A DNA stretch of 5,662 nt from Candidatus Bathyarchaeota archaeon (GTDB taxonomy: Archaea > Thermoproteota > Bathyarchaeia > Bathyarchaeales > B26-1). Both the position numbers and the translations under genes were made by a program. Position 1 is the first letter of the stretch, and each line of letters opens with the position of its first letter. The notes under the pieces were generated by a model, which was not told the DNA's origin, searched no databases, and saw only the letters and a list, made by a program, of their open reading frames with translations. This document shows, one piece after another, positions 1 through 5,512 of the stretch. Location of the stretch: contig QMYL01000077.1 of assembly GCA_003662645.1 (NCBI GenBank), positions 1 through 5,662 of the forward strand. Direction: 5' to 3'.

Positions 1-752
1 AGCCTCTCCAACTCATCGACAACCTCCCCGATTAGGTGGTCTACAAACCTTATCTCACCGTCATATAGGTCGACCGTCGGCTTCCCAGCTTCCGGAGGCG
101 GCTCCCACAGCTCCCCAACCCTTCCCCAACCCGGGACATAGCGGTATCCAGCCTCAGCCTCACAGACTCTCAGATCCTTGAGGCTGCCAGGTTCATGGCG
201 GAAGATGTTGCGGAACTCCTCAGGCTGGTTGTATGGGGTATGGGGGTCCCAGTAATGGATGAAGAGGAAGAAGGGTTCATCCCTGTGGTCCCTAAGCCAC
301 GGTATCAGCCTCCTATTTATCTGGTCCCCCCTAACGTGGTGGTGTACCGGCTTCGATGTTCTAGTTACGTTGATGTAGTACTCGAAGCCTCTGACCATGT
401 GGCTCATGTGGGAGGAGAAGTTTACGAGGTTGTCGAATGCCGCTGTTGTGTAACCTCCGACGTGATCTTGGATGAGTTCAGGGAGCGTCGGTATTGCATC
501 ATCGAAGTCTATCAGGTTCGGTATGTTCCAGGGTGTGAGGTAGTAGTGGTGGTGTATAGGTGAGAGGCCCGTTATTATCGATGTGAAGCCGGGCCCCGTC
601 GGTATGGCGGTTGCATGCATATCCTTGAAGACCACCCCATCCCTAGCTAGACGGTCGATGTTCGGGGTTGTATCCCTGAAATACCCATAACACCCAAGGT
701 GGTCAGCCCTCAGGGTGTCTATTACAAAGAGAATGCAGTTCGGCTTAACCAT
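1..752 (-). CDS. Sulfatase-fold (alkaline phosphatase superfamily) hydrolase with Thr nucleophile, N-terminal part
   Basis: This open frame runs off the left edge; 250 codons are visible. The fold is recognised from the N-terminal metal site IDTLRADHLGCYG (D12), the nucleophile segment IPTGPGFTSIITG (residues 50-62) and the IHYWDPHTPY segment near residues 165-174, all in the order usual for PF00884. Aligning on the TG that ends the sulfatase signature puts Thr52 at the formylglycine position; Pro54 is kept, but the signature Arg is replaced by Phe56. A true sulfatase needs Cys or Ser there, so the substrate is more likely a phosphate, phosphonate or other ester; this is inference. There is no signal peptide, so it is probably cytoplasmic. 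I chose the ATG at 752 because GGTGA (762-758) sits 5 bases upstream; an in-frame ATG at 770 lies at or before the expected transcript start. The metal-binding DHG segment and C-terminus are outside the window. It is probably transcribed from its own promoter after two gene tails. Confidence 0.88.
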   Translation of the reverse strand, partial: MVKPNCILFVIDTLRADHLGCYGYFRDTTPNIDRLARDGVVFKDMHATAIPTGPGFTSIITGLSPIHHHYYLTPWNIPNLIDFDDAIPTLPELIQDHVGGYTTAAFDNLVNFSSHMSHMVRGFEYYINVTRTSKPVHHHVRGDQINRRLIPWLRDHRDEPFFLFIHYWDPHTPYNQPEEFRNIFRHEPGSLKDLRVCEAEAGYRYVPGWGRVGELWEPPPEAGKPTVDLYDGEIRFVDHLIGEVVDELER

Positions 753-784
753 ACCGGTCACCCTAGCCATACTATCCAGCCGGG

Positions 785-794
785 AATATTTTAA
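785..794 (-). promoter_or_regulatory. Probable TATA box of the first sulfatase-like gene
   Basis: On the minus strand TTAAAATATT lies about 38 bases upstream of the ATG at 752. With the usual archaeal spacing of about 25 bases, transcription would start near 764, leaving a leader of about 12 bases that just contains the GGTGA Shine-Dalgarno site at 762-758. The match is by eye only; the surrounding sequence is AT-rich on both sides. Confidence 0.5.
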
Positions 795-810
795 CTTTAA
801 GCATTCACAA

Positions 811-860
811 CCGGGAAGATGGGGGTCGATTTCAGATCTTTATCCTTTCCCATCTCCCGG
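811..860. repeat. Imperfect inverted repeat spanning the end of the oxidoreductase tail
   Basis: The left arm CCGGGAAGATGGG (811-823) is complementary to the right arm CCCATCTCCCGG (849-860) apart from one extra base in the left arm, with a 25-base loop. It covers the stop codon of the Gfo/Idh tail (832-834). As RNA it would be a 12-bp stem with one bulge. It could be a transcript-end structure protecting or ending the upstream message, or an old rearrangement scar. No T-tract follows the stem on the minus strand, so a simple U-run terminator is not supported. Confidence 0.55.
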
Positions 861-1008
861 ATTCTATTGCCCTATAACAGGCATCGAGCATGGCGTTCAC
901 GATATACCCATCCCTGTAGGTCTCCCTAGGCTCCTCACCCTCAAATATGCATGAGACGAAGAGCCTCAACTCGAAGAGGTTAGCGTATACCTCATGTCCC
1001 CCTCCATA
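832..1008 (-). pseudogene. C-terminal tail of a Gfo/Idh/MocA-type oxidoreductase
   Basis: Minus-strand reading from 1008 to the TGA at 834-832 gives about 58 residues that look like the extreme C-terminus of NAD(P)-dependent sugar oxidoreductases. The segment LFELRLFVSCIFEGEEP corresponds to the helix and loop before the family's final region, and RDGYIVNAMLDACYRAIESG followed by RW corresponds to the closing helix, commonly written dG..vn.i.dA.y.S..sGrwv. The Rossmann NAD-binding domain and catalytic EKP motif are absent, and no start codon or intact frame precedes it, so this is a remnant rather than a gene. It follows the aminotransferase tail at 1019-1129 on the same strand in a different frame. 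The two families are often neighbours in amino-sugar pathways, so both may come from one lost operon. The family call rests on pattern recognition, without a search. Confidence 0.6.
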
Positions 1009-1018
1009 TCGGGTACAT

Positions 1019-1129
1019 CTAACCCTTCTTCGCCTCAGCCTTCTCGATTACGTAGCCAACCTTATCCTCACTGATCTCCCCATAACAGGGTAGGGTTATA
1101 TGCTCCTCTGCACATCTACAACTCGCAGA
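1019..1129 (-). pseudogene. C-terminal tail of a DegT/DnrJ/EryC1-type aminotransferase
   Basis: Minus-strand reading from 1129 to the TAG at 1021-1019 gives about 36 residues containing AEEHITLPCYGEISEDKV followed by GYVIEKAEAKKG. This matches the end of PLP-dependent sugar aminotransferases, where a conserved LPCY or LPxY segment is followed by a 'lt.eev..Vi' helix and the stop. An in-frame TAG (1132-1130) cuts the frame just upstream, and nothing of the PLP-binding domain or catalytic lysine is present, so it is a remnant. The last stop appears native. Upstream, between 1130 and the end of rfcL at 1200, I see no further readable homology in any minus-strand frame. The tail is short, which limits confidence. 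Confidence 0.55.
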
Positions 1130-1199
1130 CTATGTTAAGCAACTACTCAAAGCAGAACTGTCTGGGCTTAAGAATTTAGAACCATCTAATCCGTGACAT

Positions 1200-2423
1200 C
1201 TAATCTTTCTCCGATAGGTATCTAACCATACTGTCGTCTAGGTCGAGCCACCTCGCTAGGCCCCTCGCCATCTCCGGGTTGTTCTGGAATATAACCTTCA
1301 GGTATGGTATTACCTCCTTTATCGCCCTGACGGATGAGATGTGGCACCTCCTCCTTATCTTCATCCCTATGGCCGATAGGATAGCCCTCTCCCCCTTGCC
1401 GCTAGACAGGGTTCTAATCCTATCTGGAAACTTGAATGGGGTCCATCCACGCGCCCTCCTACTCCATGAGACTGTAACCCCAGCTGTCATGAGGTCTAGG
1501 AAGTATGAGATTAGAGACCAATCCTGGGTTGTCCTGACCCTCTTTCGGTATATATCGGCCTTTGAGAGGGCGTCCATCGTTGCGGCCAGCTCCTTTGGGT
1601 CCTTTATCTGGTGTGGCAGGTTCTCGTATATCCACTCGAAGAGCATGTCGGGGTCTACATCAGCCATGTTCACGGCTCTCCTTGATGTTTCGGCGTCCTT
1701 GGCGTAGAATATCATCCGTAGAACGTTGAAGATAGCCTCCTTGCGGTCCCTCCCGGCGAGCCATGATACATCCTCGTAGGTCAACCTTCTCTTCCCCTGG
1801 GCTAGGGCTTGGAGGTCGTTAACGGCCGACCTGACATCCCCGCCAGACCTCTCGGCTATAAACCTCAGAGCTGACTCCTCAGCCTCTATACCCTCATGTA
1901 TGCATATTCTTTTCAGGTGTCTAACTATCTCAGTCTTTGATGGCTTCTTGAACTCGACCATCAGGCAGTGCCTCCTCAAAGTTGAGAAGCGTGGGTCGTA
2001 CGCGTTGTTCGCTATCAAGACTAGAGGGCACCTAGTCTTCCTCGCCACCTCAGTTATTATGCGGACGCCGCCCCTATCCGCTGAACCCGTTATCCCGTCG
2101 AGTTCGTCGAAGAGTATTAGCCTCCTCTTGCCGAAAAGGGTTGAGTACTCGGAGGCCCTCCCGGCTATCCTCCTCACGGCATCGGCTGTCCTGTAGTCGC
2201 TGGCGTTGCTCTCTATCAACTCCATGTCGAGGTCGTTAGCCAACGCCTCGATCGTCACAGTCTTACCGACCCCTGGGGGTCCGTGTAGGAATAGCGCCCT
2301 CCTCTTTGGTATGCCCCTATTCCACTCCCGTATCCAGCCGAGTATCTTCTCTATGGCTGCACGGTTACCTATAACCTCGGATAATGTCTTGGGTTTATAC
2401 TTTAGGGTCCAGGGTATGTACAA
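1200..2423 (-). CDS. rfcL: Replication factor C large subunit
   Basis: Large subunit of the archaeal clamp loader, which opens the PCNA ring and places it on primed DNA using ATP. The 407-residue protein shows an AAA+ module: WTLKYKPKTLSEVIGN (5-20), Walker A GPPGVGKT (48-55), Walker B LILFDELD (102-109), sensor 1 IANNAYD around residues 137-143, and sensor 2 GGDVRSAVN (194-202). The small-subunit SRC arginine-finger motif is replaced by RRHC (150-153), as expected for the large subunit. A helical collar domain follows. The start is TTG at 2423, three bases after the rfcS stop; an in-frame stop lies just upstream and the conserved N-terminus begins almost at once, so no other start fits. Expression is probably coupled to rfcS. 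The protein ends at YLSEKD without an obvious PCNA-interacting motif or the Lys-rich tail of longer homologues; about 400 residues is not unusual among crenarchaeal forms. Confidence 0.97.
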   Translation of the reverse strand: MYIPWTLKYKPKTLSEVIGNRAAIEKILGWIREWNRGIPKRRALFLHGPPGVGKTVTIEALANDLDMELIESNASDYRTADAVRRIAGRASEYSTLFGKRRLILFDELDGITGSADRGGVRIITEVARKTRCPLVLIANNAYDPRFSTLRRHCLMVEFKKPSKTEIVRHLKRICIHEGIEAEESALRFIAERSGGDVRSAVNDLQALAQGKRRLTYEDVSWLAGRDRKEAIFNVLRMIFYAKDAETSRRAVNMADVDPDMLFEWIYENLPHQIKDPKELAATMDALSKADIYRKRVRTTQDWSLISYFLDLMTAGVTVSWSRRARGWTPFKFPDRIRTLSSGKGERAILSAIGMKIRRRCHISSVRAIKEVIPYLKVIFQNNPEMARGLARWLDLDDSMVRYLSEKD

Positions 2424-2426
2424 CTC

Positions 2427-3398
2427 TTATAATCCTCTCTTTATCTCATGTCCAGCCTCTGTGAGTTTTGCCAATAATGCGCTAAGCTGTATCTCCTCAC
2501 TTGAGCCTTGTATGAGCCTGTAGTCTATCTCCCCGATCACATCCGCGAGCTTAACCTTCCACCTGTCCGGTATGTTGAGCCTGAATATCTCCCTGTGGAC
2601 CTGCCGGATTATATCGCTCCCGGCCAACCCGTACTTTAGGATCATCTCCCTCAATTTGTCCCTGGCGCCTATGAAGTCTCCGTTCATGGCTCTGATTATC
2701 ATCTCCCTCACGTCGTAGGGGTTAGCCCTCCCGACAACCGAGTAGACGACCTCTGCATTTATCGGCTTTCCAACCGAAGCCGCAGCTTGGAGGATATTTA
2801 TCGTCTTCCTTAGGTCTCCCTCACTTATCTCGAGGATCGCGTCTATGCCGTCATCTAGTATCTCGACGTTCTCGTTCTTGCATATGTAACGGATCCTCTC
2901 AACTATATCCTCGCGTGGTAGATAGGTGAACCTGAAGGGTGCACACCTTGATTGGATGGGCTCTATTATCTTCCCGCTATAGTTCGCTATCAGTATGAAC
3001 CGCGCCGTCTCCGTGTATCGCTCCATTGTCCTCCTCAGGGCTTGCTGCGCGTCTGCGGTCATGTTGTCAGCCTCGTCTAGGATCAGTATCTTGAAGGATA
3101 CCTCACCTATCGACCTCGTTCTGGCGAAGGTCTTAACGGTCTCCCTGACGACGTTTATACCCCTCTCATCGCTTGCGTTCAACTCCATTATGTACTCCCT
3201 ATACCCCTCCCCGTAGAGGTCGTGGGCTAGGCATAGAGCAGCCGTGGTCTTGCCGGTTCCGGGCGGCCCGGCGAAGATGCAGTGGGGTACATTCTTGGCC
3301 TCAACAAAGCTCTTCAGCCTCTCAACTATCTCCCTCTGGTTCACTATCTCGTCGAGCGTCTTCGGGCGATACTTCTCAGTCCACATCTCATAGCTCAT
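2427..3398 (-). CDS. rfcS: Replication factor C small subunit
   Basis: Small subunit of the PCNA clamp loader; four copies normally join one RfcL. The 323 residues are full length for the family. Visible motifs are MWTEKYRPKTLDEIV near the N-terminus (5-19), Walker A GPPGTGKT (44-51), the NASDERGI segment (74-81), Walker B ILILDEAD (104-111), sensor 1 LIANYS (136-141), the SRC motif with arginine finger R151, and sensor 2 GDLRKTIN (194-201), followed by the C-terminal collar. All catalytic residues are present, so it should be active. The ATG at 3398 is preceded by GGTG seven bases upstream and places the MSYEMWTEKYRP start correctly. It is the first gene of a two-gene operon with rfcL. Its leader holds a perfect palindrome downstream of a TATA-like box. 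Confidence 0.98.
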   Translation of the reverse strand: MSYEMWTEKYRPKTLDEIVNQREIVERLKSFVEAKNVPHCIFAGPPGTGKTTAALCLAHDLYGEGYREYIMELNASDERGINVVRETVKTFARTRSIGEVSFKILILDEADNMTADAQQALRRTMERYTETARFILIANYSGKIIEPIQSRCAPFRFTYLPREDIVERIRYICKNENVEILDDGIDAILEISEGDLRKTINILQAAASVGKPINAEVVYSVVGRANPYDVREMIIRAMNGDFIGARDKLREMILKYGLAGSDIIRQVHREIFRLNIPDRWKVKLADVIGEIDYRLIQGSSEEIQLSALLAKLTEAGHEIKRGL

Positions 3399-3422
3399 TC
3401 TCTACACCTATAACGGAATATA

Positions 3423-3439
3423 AGAGGGTTGAACCCTCT
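3423..3439. promoter_or_regulatory. Perfect 17-bp palindrome in the rfcS leader (operator candidate)
   Basis: AGAGGGTT-G-AACCCTCT is an uninterrupted inverted repeat with 8-base arms around one central base. It lies 24 to 41 bases upstream of the rfcS ATG and about 25 bases downstream of the TATA-like box at 3463-3469, that is, at or just after the expected transcript start. A dimeric repressor bound there would block transcription. As RNA the one-base loop is too tight for all pairs, so a DNA-binding site is the simpler reading. No known regulator motif was recognised. Confidence 0.5.
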
Positions 3440-3462
3440 AGATTAGGATTACCGTTCTAAAC

Positions 3463-3469
3463 TTTTAAA
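3463..3469 (-). promoter_or_regulatory. Probable TATA box of the rfcS-rfcL operon
   Basis: On the minus strand TTTAAAA is preceded by GGAAGCC, a plausible BRE context. Its centre at 3466 predicts a transcript start near 3440, giving a leader of about 42 bases with the GGTG site in it. A second AT-rich patch, TTATATT near 3415-3421, is too close to the ATG to be compatible with that site. Confidence 0.5.
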
Positions 3470-3475
3470 GGCTTC

Positions 3476-3670
3476 CTAGGTGACCCTCACATCGCTCAGG
3501 TACCTCCTCGCGGACGGTAGGATCCTAACCCTCCCAGTAACCTCGAAGGCTCCAGTTAACCTTATATCCTCCGATGATGAGCCGATCGTGACCGTGTATG
3601 TTCCAGGCTCAACTATAAGCCTCATGTTACGCATTTCCCTTCTCTCTAAACCTCTGGGAGCCCACTCCAA
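3476..3670 (-). pseudogene. C-terminal tail of a GH3 beta-glucosidase (fibronectin III-like domain)
   Basis: The open frame encodes 64 residues, of which those from about 3625 onward contain MRLIVEPGTYTVTIGSSSED and then IRLTGAFEVTG. This is the hallmark of the fibronectin III-like domain (PF14310) that ends many family 3 glycoside hydrolases: an EPG-x-Y-T-V turn, a G-x-SS-x-DIRL motif and the closing strand. The catalytic barrel, the nucleophile Asp and the rest of the Fn3-like domain are missing. The frame's first 25 bases overlap the end of the preceding sulfatase-like gene in another frame. I therefore read it as a headless gene tail with its native stop, though a translated small beta-strand protein is not excluded. 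It lies on the same strand between the second sulfatase-like gene and the rfcS promoter. Confidence 0.65.
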
Positions 3671-5031
3671 CGTTTGATTATCTCCTCACTCGCCCCCATA
3701 TCTCTAAGGAACCTCAGCATCTTGGAGTGGAGCTCCTCCGCAACATCACCCCTCTCCCCGTATAGATTCCTCGTCTGCTTCGGGTCAGCCTTTAGATTGT
3801 AGAGTTCAGGCTCCATCCTCCTCCCTAGCTCATCCGTTCCGGTTACATCAGGCCTAACCGTGAGAAGAGCCCACTCCTTCGAGGTTATCGTCATCCTCTT
3901 GGCTCCCTCCTTCGACTTCGTTAGCGTTGTTAACGGCGCCGAGCTGACCGCTATCTCCCTCTCCTCGTATTCCTCCCCTCTGATGAGGGGTAGGAGCGAC
4001 CTACCCTGGACGGTCTCAGGTATTTCTACCCCAGCGAAGTCTAGGATGGTGGGCATCAAGTCCGGGGGCTGGACTAGGGCTTCCCGTCTCCCCCGCGCGT
4101 CCTCAGAGTCGGGCATCCTTATTATCAGAGGTATATGGGCGACCTCCTCGTACAGGTGGTCCCTCTTCCCTATGTAGCCGTGCTCCCCATGGTATGAACC
4201 GTGATCCGTCGTGAAGATAACCATAGTATCCTCATATAGGCCAAGGTCCTCAATCTTCTCTAGGAGCCTACCGACCCAACGGTCGACGAGGGTTACCTCA
4301 CCAGCGTACAGGGCCCTCAGATGGTTCAGCTCATCCTCGCTCAGCTTCGGGGTTATCCTCGGGAAGGGCATCTCGTAGGGCGATAGGTAGGCTCCGCCAA
4401 GGACGTAGCCGCCCTTCCACTCTGGATCGTACATGTCCACATACCACTTCGGCGGGTCCCACGGTTCGTGGGGGTCGAAGATATCAACGTGAAGGAAGAA
4501 CTTCTCATGTTTGTCGTAGTTCAGCTCCAGCCACTCTATCGCCGCGGTGGATGTCTTGGCGACGAAGTAGTCGCTCTCAAACCTCCTTAATGAGACATTC
4601 TTCAAGTATTGGGCTCCGAGGGCCCTCTGCTTCTCGGCGGGGTCACCTGTTGGATGCGTCATGTATCGGTCATGCTCCTGACCCCTGATCCACCACCATC
4701 CGTCGAAGCCTCTATCGAAACGGTGTCCATCCCTGATCATGTGGTAGGTGTCGATTATCAGCATGGTTGTGTATCCTGCATCCCGGAGGGTCTGGGCCAG
4801 TATAACCTCATCCTCCGGGAGCGGCTCCCAACCTGAGTAGATGAATGTGTAGCGCCCCGTGAAGAGGTCGTGGCGGTTCGGTATCGTTGGGTATGACGCT
4901 ATGTAGGCCCTATCGAAGACCACAGCCTTATCGGCGAAGGAGTCGAGGTGTTCAGTGTGTATCCAGTCGTTCCCGTAGCAACCCAGAAAGTCACGCCGGA
5001 GGGTGTCGCATACTATCTCAATTATATTCAT
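3646..5031 (-). CDS. Sulfatase-fold (alkaline phosphatase superfamily) hydrolase with Thr nucleophile, complete
   Basis: A complete PF00884 protein of 461 residues counted from the ATG at 5031. In order: metal-site strand EIVCDTLRRDFLGCYG (D9), nucleophile segment YPTIPNRHDLFTGR (47-60), FDPHEPWDPP (185-194), metal-site TTDHG (D276, H277), the GKRDHLYEE segment (288-296), and a C-terminal ELYNLKADP (409-417) typical of the family. Thr49 occupies the position of the formylglycine precursor; Pro51 and Arg53 of the C-x-P-x-R signature are kept. Known formylglycine-generating enzymes use Cys or Ser, so this is probably a phosphoester or phosphonate hydrolase, or acts on an unknown ester. No signal peptide or membrane segment is seen, so it is likely cytoplasmic. 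I prefer ATG 5031 to the in-frame TTG at 5037: the GAGGG site (5042-5038) directly abuts the TTG but lies 6 bases before the ATG. It is transcribed divergently from the RAM protein gene. Confidence 0.93.
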   Translation of the reverse strand: MNIIEIVCDTLRRDFLGCYGNDWIHTEHLDSFADKAVVFDRAYIASYPTIPNRHDLFTGRYTFIYSGWEPLPEDEVILAQTLRDAGYTTMLIIDTYHMIRDGHRFDRGFDGWWWIRGQEHDRYMTHPTGDPAEKQRALGAQYLKNVSLRRFESDYFVAKTSTAAIEWLELNYDKHEKFFLHVDIFDPHEPWDPPKWYVDMYDPEWKGGYVLGGAYLSPYEMPFPRITPKLSEDELNHLRALYAGEVTLVDRWVGRLLEKIEDLGLYEDTMVIFTTDHGSYHGEHGYIGKRDHLYEEVAHIPLIIRMPDSEDARGRREALVQPPDLMPTILDFAGVEIPETVQGRSLLPLIRGEEYEEREIAVSSAPLTTLTKSKEGAKRMTITSKEWALLTVRPDVTGTDELGRRMEPELYNLKADPKQTRNLYGERGDVAEELHSKMLRFLRDMGASEEIIKRWSGLPEV

Positions 5032-5072
5032 ACACAACCCTCAAAGAATCTACCCCTCGAAGGGATTTAACG

Positions 5073-5081
5073 TTTTTTATT
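5073..5081 (-). promoter_or_regulatory. Probable TATA box of the second sulfatase-like gene
   Basis: On the minus strand AATAAAAAA lies about 42-50 bases upstream of the ATG at 5031. The predicted start near 5051 leaves a leader of about 20 bases that includes the GAGGG site. A nearby TTAAAT (about 5065-5070) would place the start inside the Shine-Dalgarno site and is less likely. Confidence 0.4.
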
Positions 5082-5110
5082 CCCATTCTTTGGCGCCCGG
5101 TGATGTAGAA

Positions 5111-5119
5111 ATATTTAAA
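5111..5119 (+). promoter_or_regulatory. Probable TATA box of the stand-alone RAM protein gene
   Basis: ATATTTAAA centred at 5115 predicts a transcript start near 5140 and a leader of about 23 bases containing GGAGAGG (5150-5156), six bases before the ATG at 5163. The element lies in the 131-base region between two divergent genes. Confidence 0.55.
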
Positions 5120-5162
5120 TGGTCGGAGCTGAGAGGATAGAGTGAAGTAGGAGAGGACGCAG

Positions 5163-5405
5163 ATGCCGATAGCTTTTGTCCTGATAAACGCCGAGATAGG
5201 GTCTGAGGGTGAGGTTCTTCAGGCGTTGAGGGATATCGAAGGGATCGAGGAGGCCTACAGCGTCTACGGAGTCTACGACATCGTCGCAAAGGTTAAGGCC
5301 GAATCCATGGACAAACTGAAGGATATAGTGACGTGGCGCATAAGGAGGCTAAACAAGGTCAGGTCAACCCTGACGATGATCGTAATAGAGGAGATGCAGA
5401 GGTAA
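5163..5405 (+). CDS. Stand-alone Lrp/AsnC ligand-binding (RAM) domain protein
   Basis: The 80 residues make up a single AsnC_trans_reg/RAM domain (PF01037) with the usual beta-alpha-beta-beta-alpha-beta order: strand FVLINAEIG (5-13), helix EVLQALRDIEGI (17-28), strand EEAYSVYGVYDIVAKVKA with the family's G-x-Y-D turn (G36, Y38, D39), helix KLKDIVTWRIRRL (51-63) and last strand STLTMIVIEEM (68-78). The helix-turn-helix of full Lrp/AsnC regulators is absent and there is no room for it upstream of the ATG. Proteins of this kind assemble as dimers and higher rings and bind amino acids; some modulate full-length Lrp-type regulators or enzymes. The start has a good GGAGAGG site. It is divergent from the sulfatase-like gene and co-oriented with tiaS, which seems to have its own promoter. 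The specific ligand cannot be told from sequence. Confidence 0.9.
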   Translation: MPIAFVLINAEIGSEGEVLQALRDIEGIEEAYSVYGVYDIVAKVKAESMDKLKDIVTWRIRRLNKVRSTLTMIVIEEMQR

Positions 5406-5434
5406 ACAACACAAACCTCCGATCTGGGCTCTAC

Positions 5435-5442
5435 CTTTTAAG
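5435..5442 (+). promoter_or_regulatory. Probable TATA box of tiaS
   Basis: CTTTTAAG lies 30 bases after the RAM gene stop. Its centre near 5438 predicts a transcript start around 5463-5465 and a leader of about 58 bases before the first possible tiaS ATG. The call depends on spacing and base composition only. Confidence 0.4.
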
Positions 5443-5464
5443 AGGAAGTTACGAATCTGAATCT

Positions 5465-5512
5465 AAGGTTCACCATCGACATCCATAGACGCTTGATGGC
5501 TACGTGAACCTT
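5465..5512 (+). promoter_or_regulatory. Hairpin in the predicted tiaS leader
   Basis: AAGGTTCAC (5465-5473) and GTGAACCTT (5504-5512) form a perfect 9-bp stem. Inside it, CATC (5474-5477) can pair with GATG (5495-5498), leaving a 5-base bulge on the 3' side and a 17-base terminal loop. The stem begins at about the expected transcript start and ends one base before GGGG (5514-5517), the likely ribosome site of tiaS. It could tune translation start, protect the 5' end, or act as DNA-level operator. It is not a recognised riboswitch or tRNA. Confidence 0.5.

Noticed and set aside
195..563. Plus-strand open frame of 122 codons rich in V and E
   Set aside because: It lies wholly antisense to the first sulfatase-like gene, whose minus-strand translation carries clear family motifs; the plus-strand product resembles nothing.
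715..954. Plus-strand open frame of 79 codons across the first gap
   Set aside because: It is antisense to the start of the first sulfatase-like gene and to the oxidoreductase tail, has no ribosome site, and its product resembles no family.
1130..1199. Further aminotransferase sequence between its tail and rfcL
   Set aside because: The three minus-strand frames are short or stopped and show no recognisable motif, so the remnant was not extended.
5035..5037. TTG as start of the second sulfatase-like gene
   Set aside because: GAGGG ends directly against this TTG, leaving no spacing; the ATG at 5031 has 6 bases of spacing.
5077..5289. Minus-strand open frame with Arg- and Pro-rich product
   Set aside because: It is the reverse shadow of the RAM gene and its promoter; the composition is typical of such shadows.
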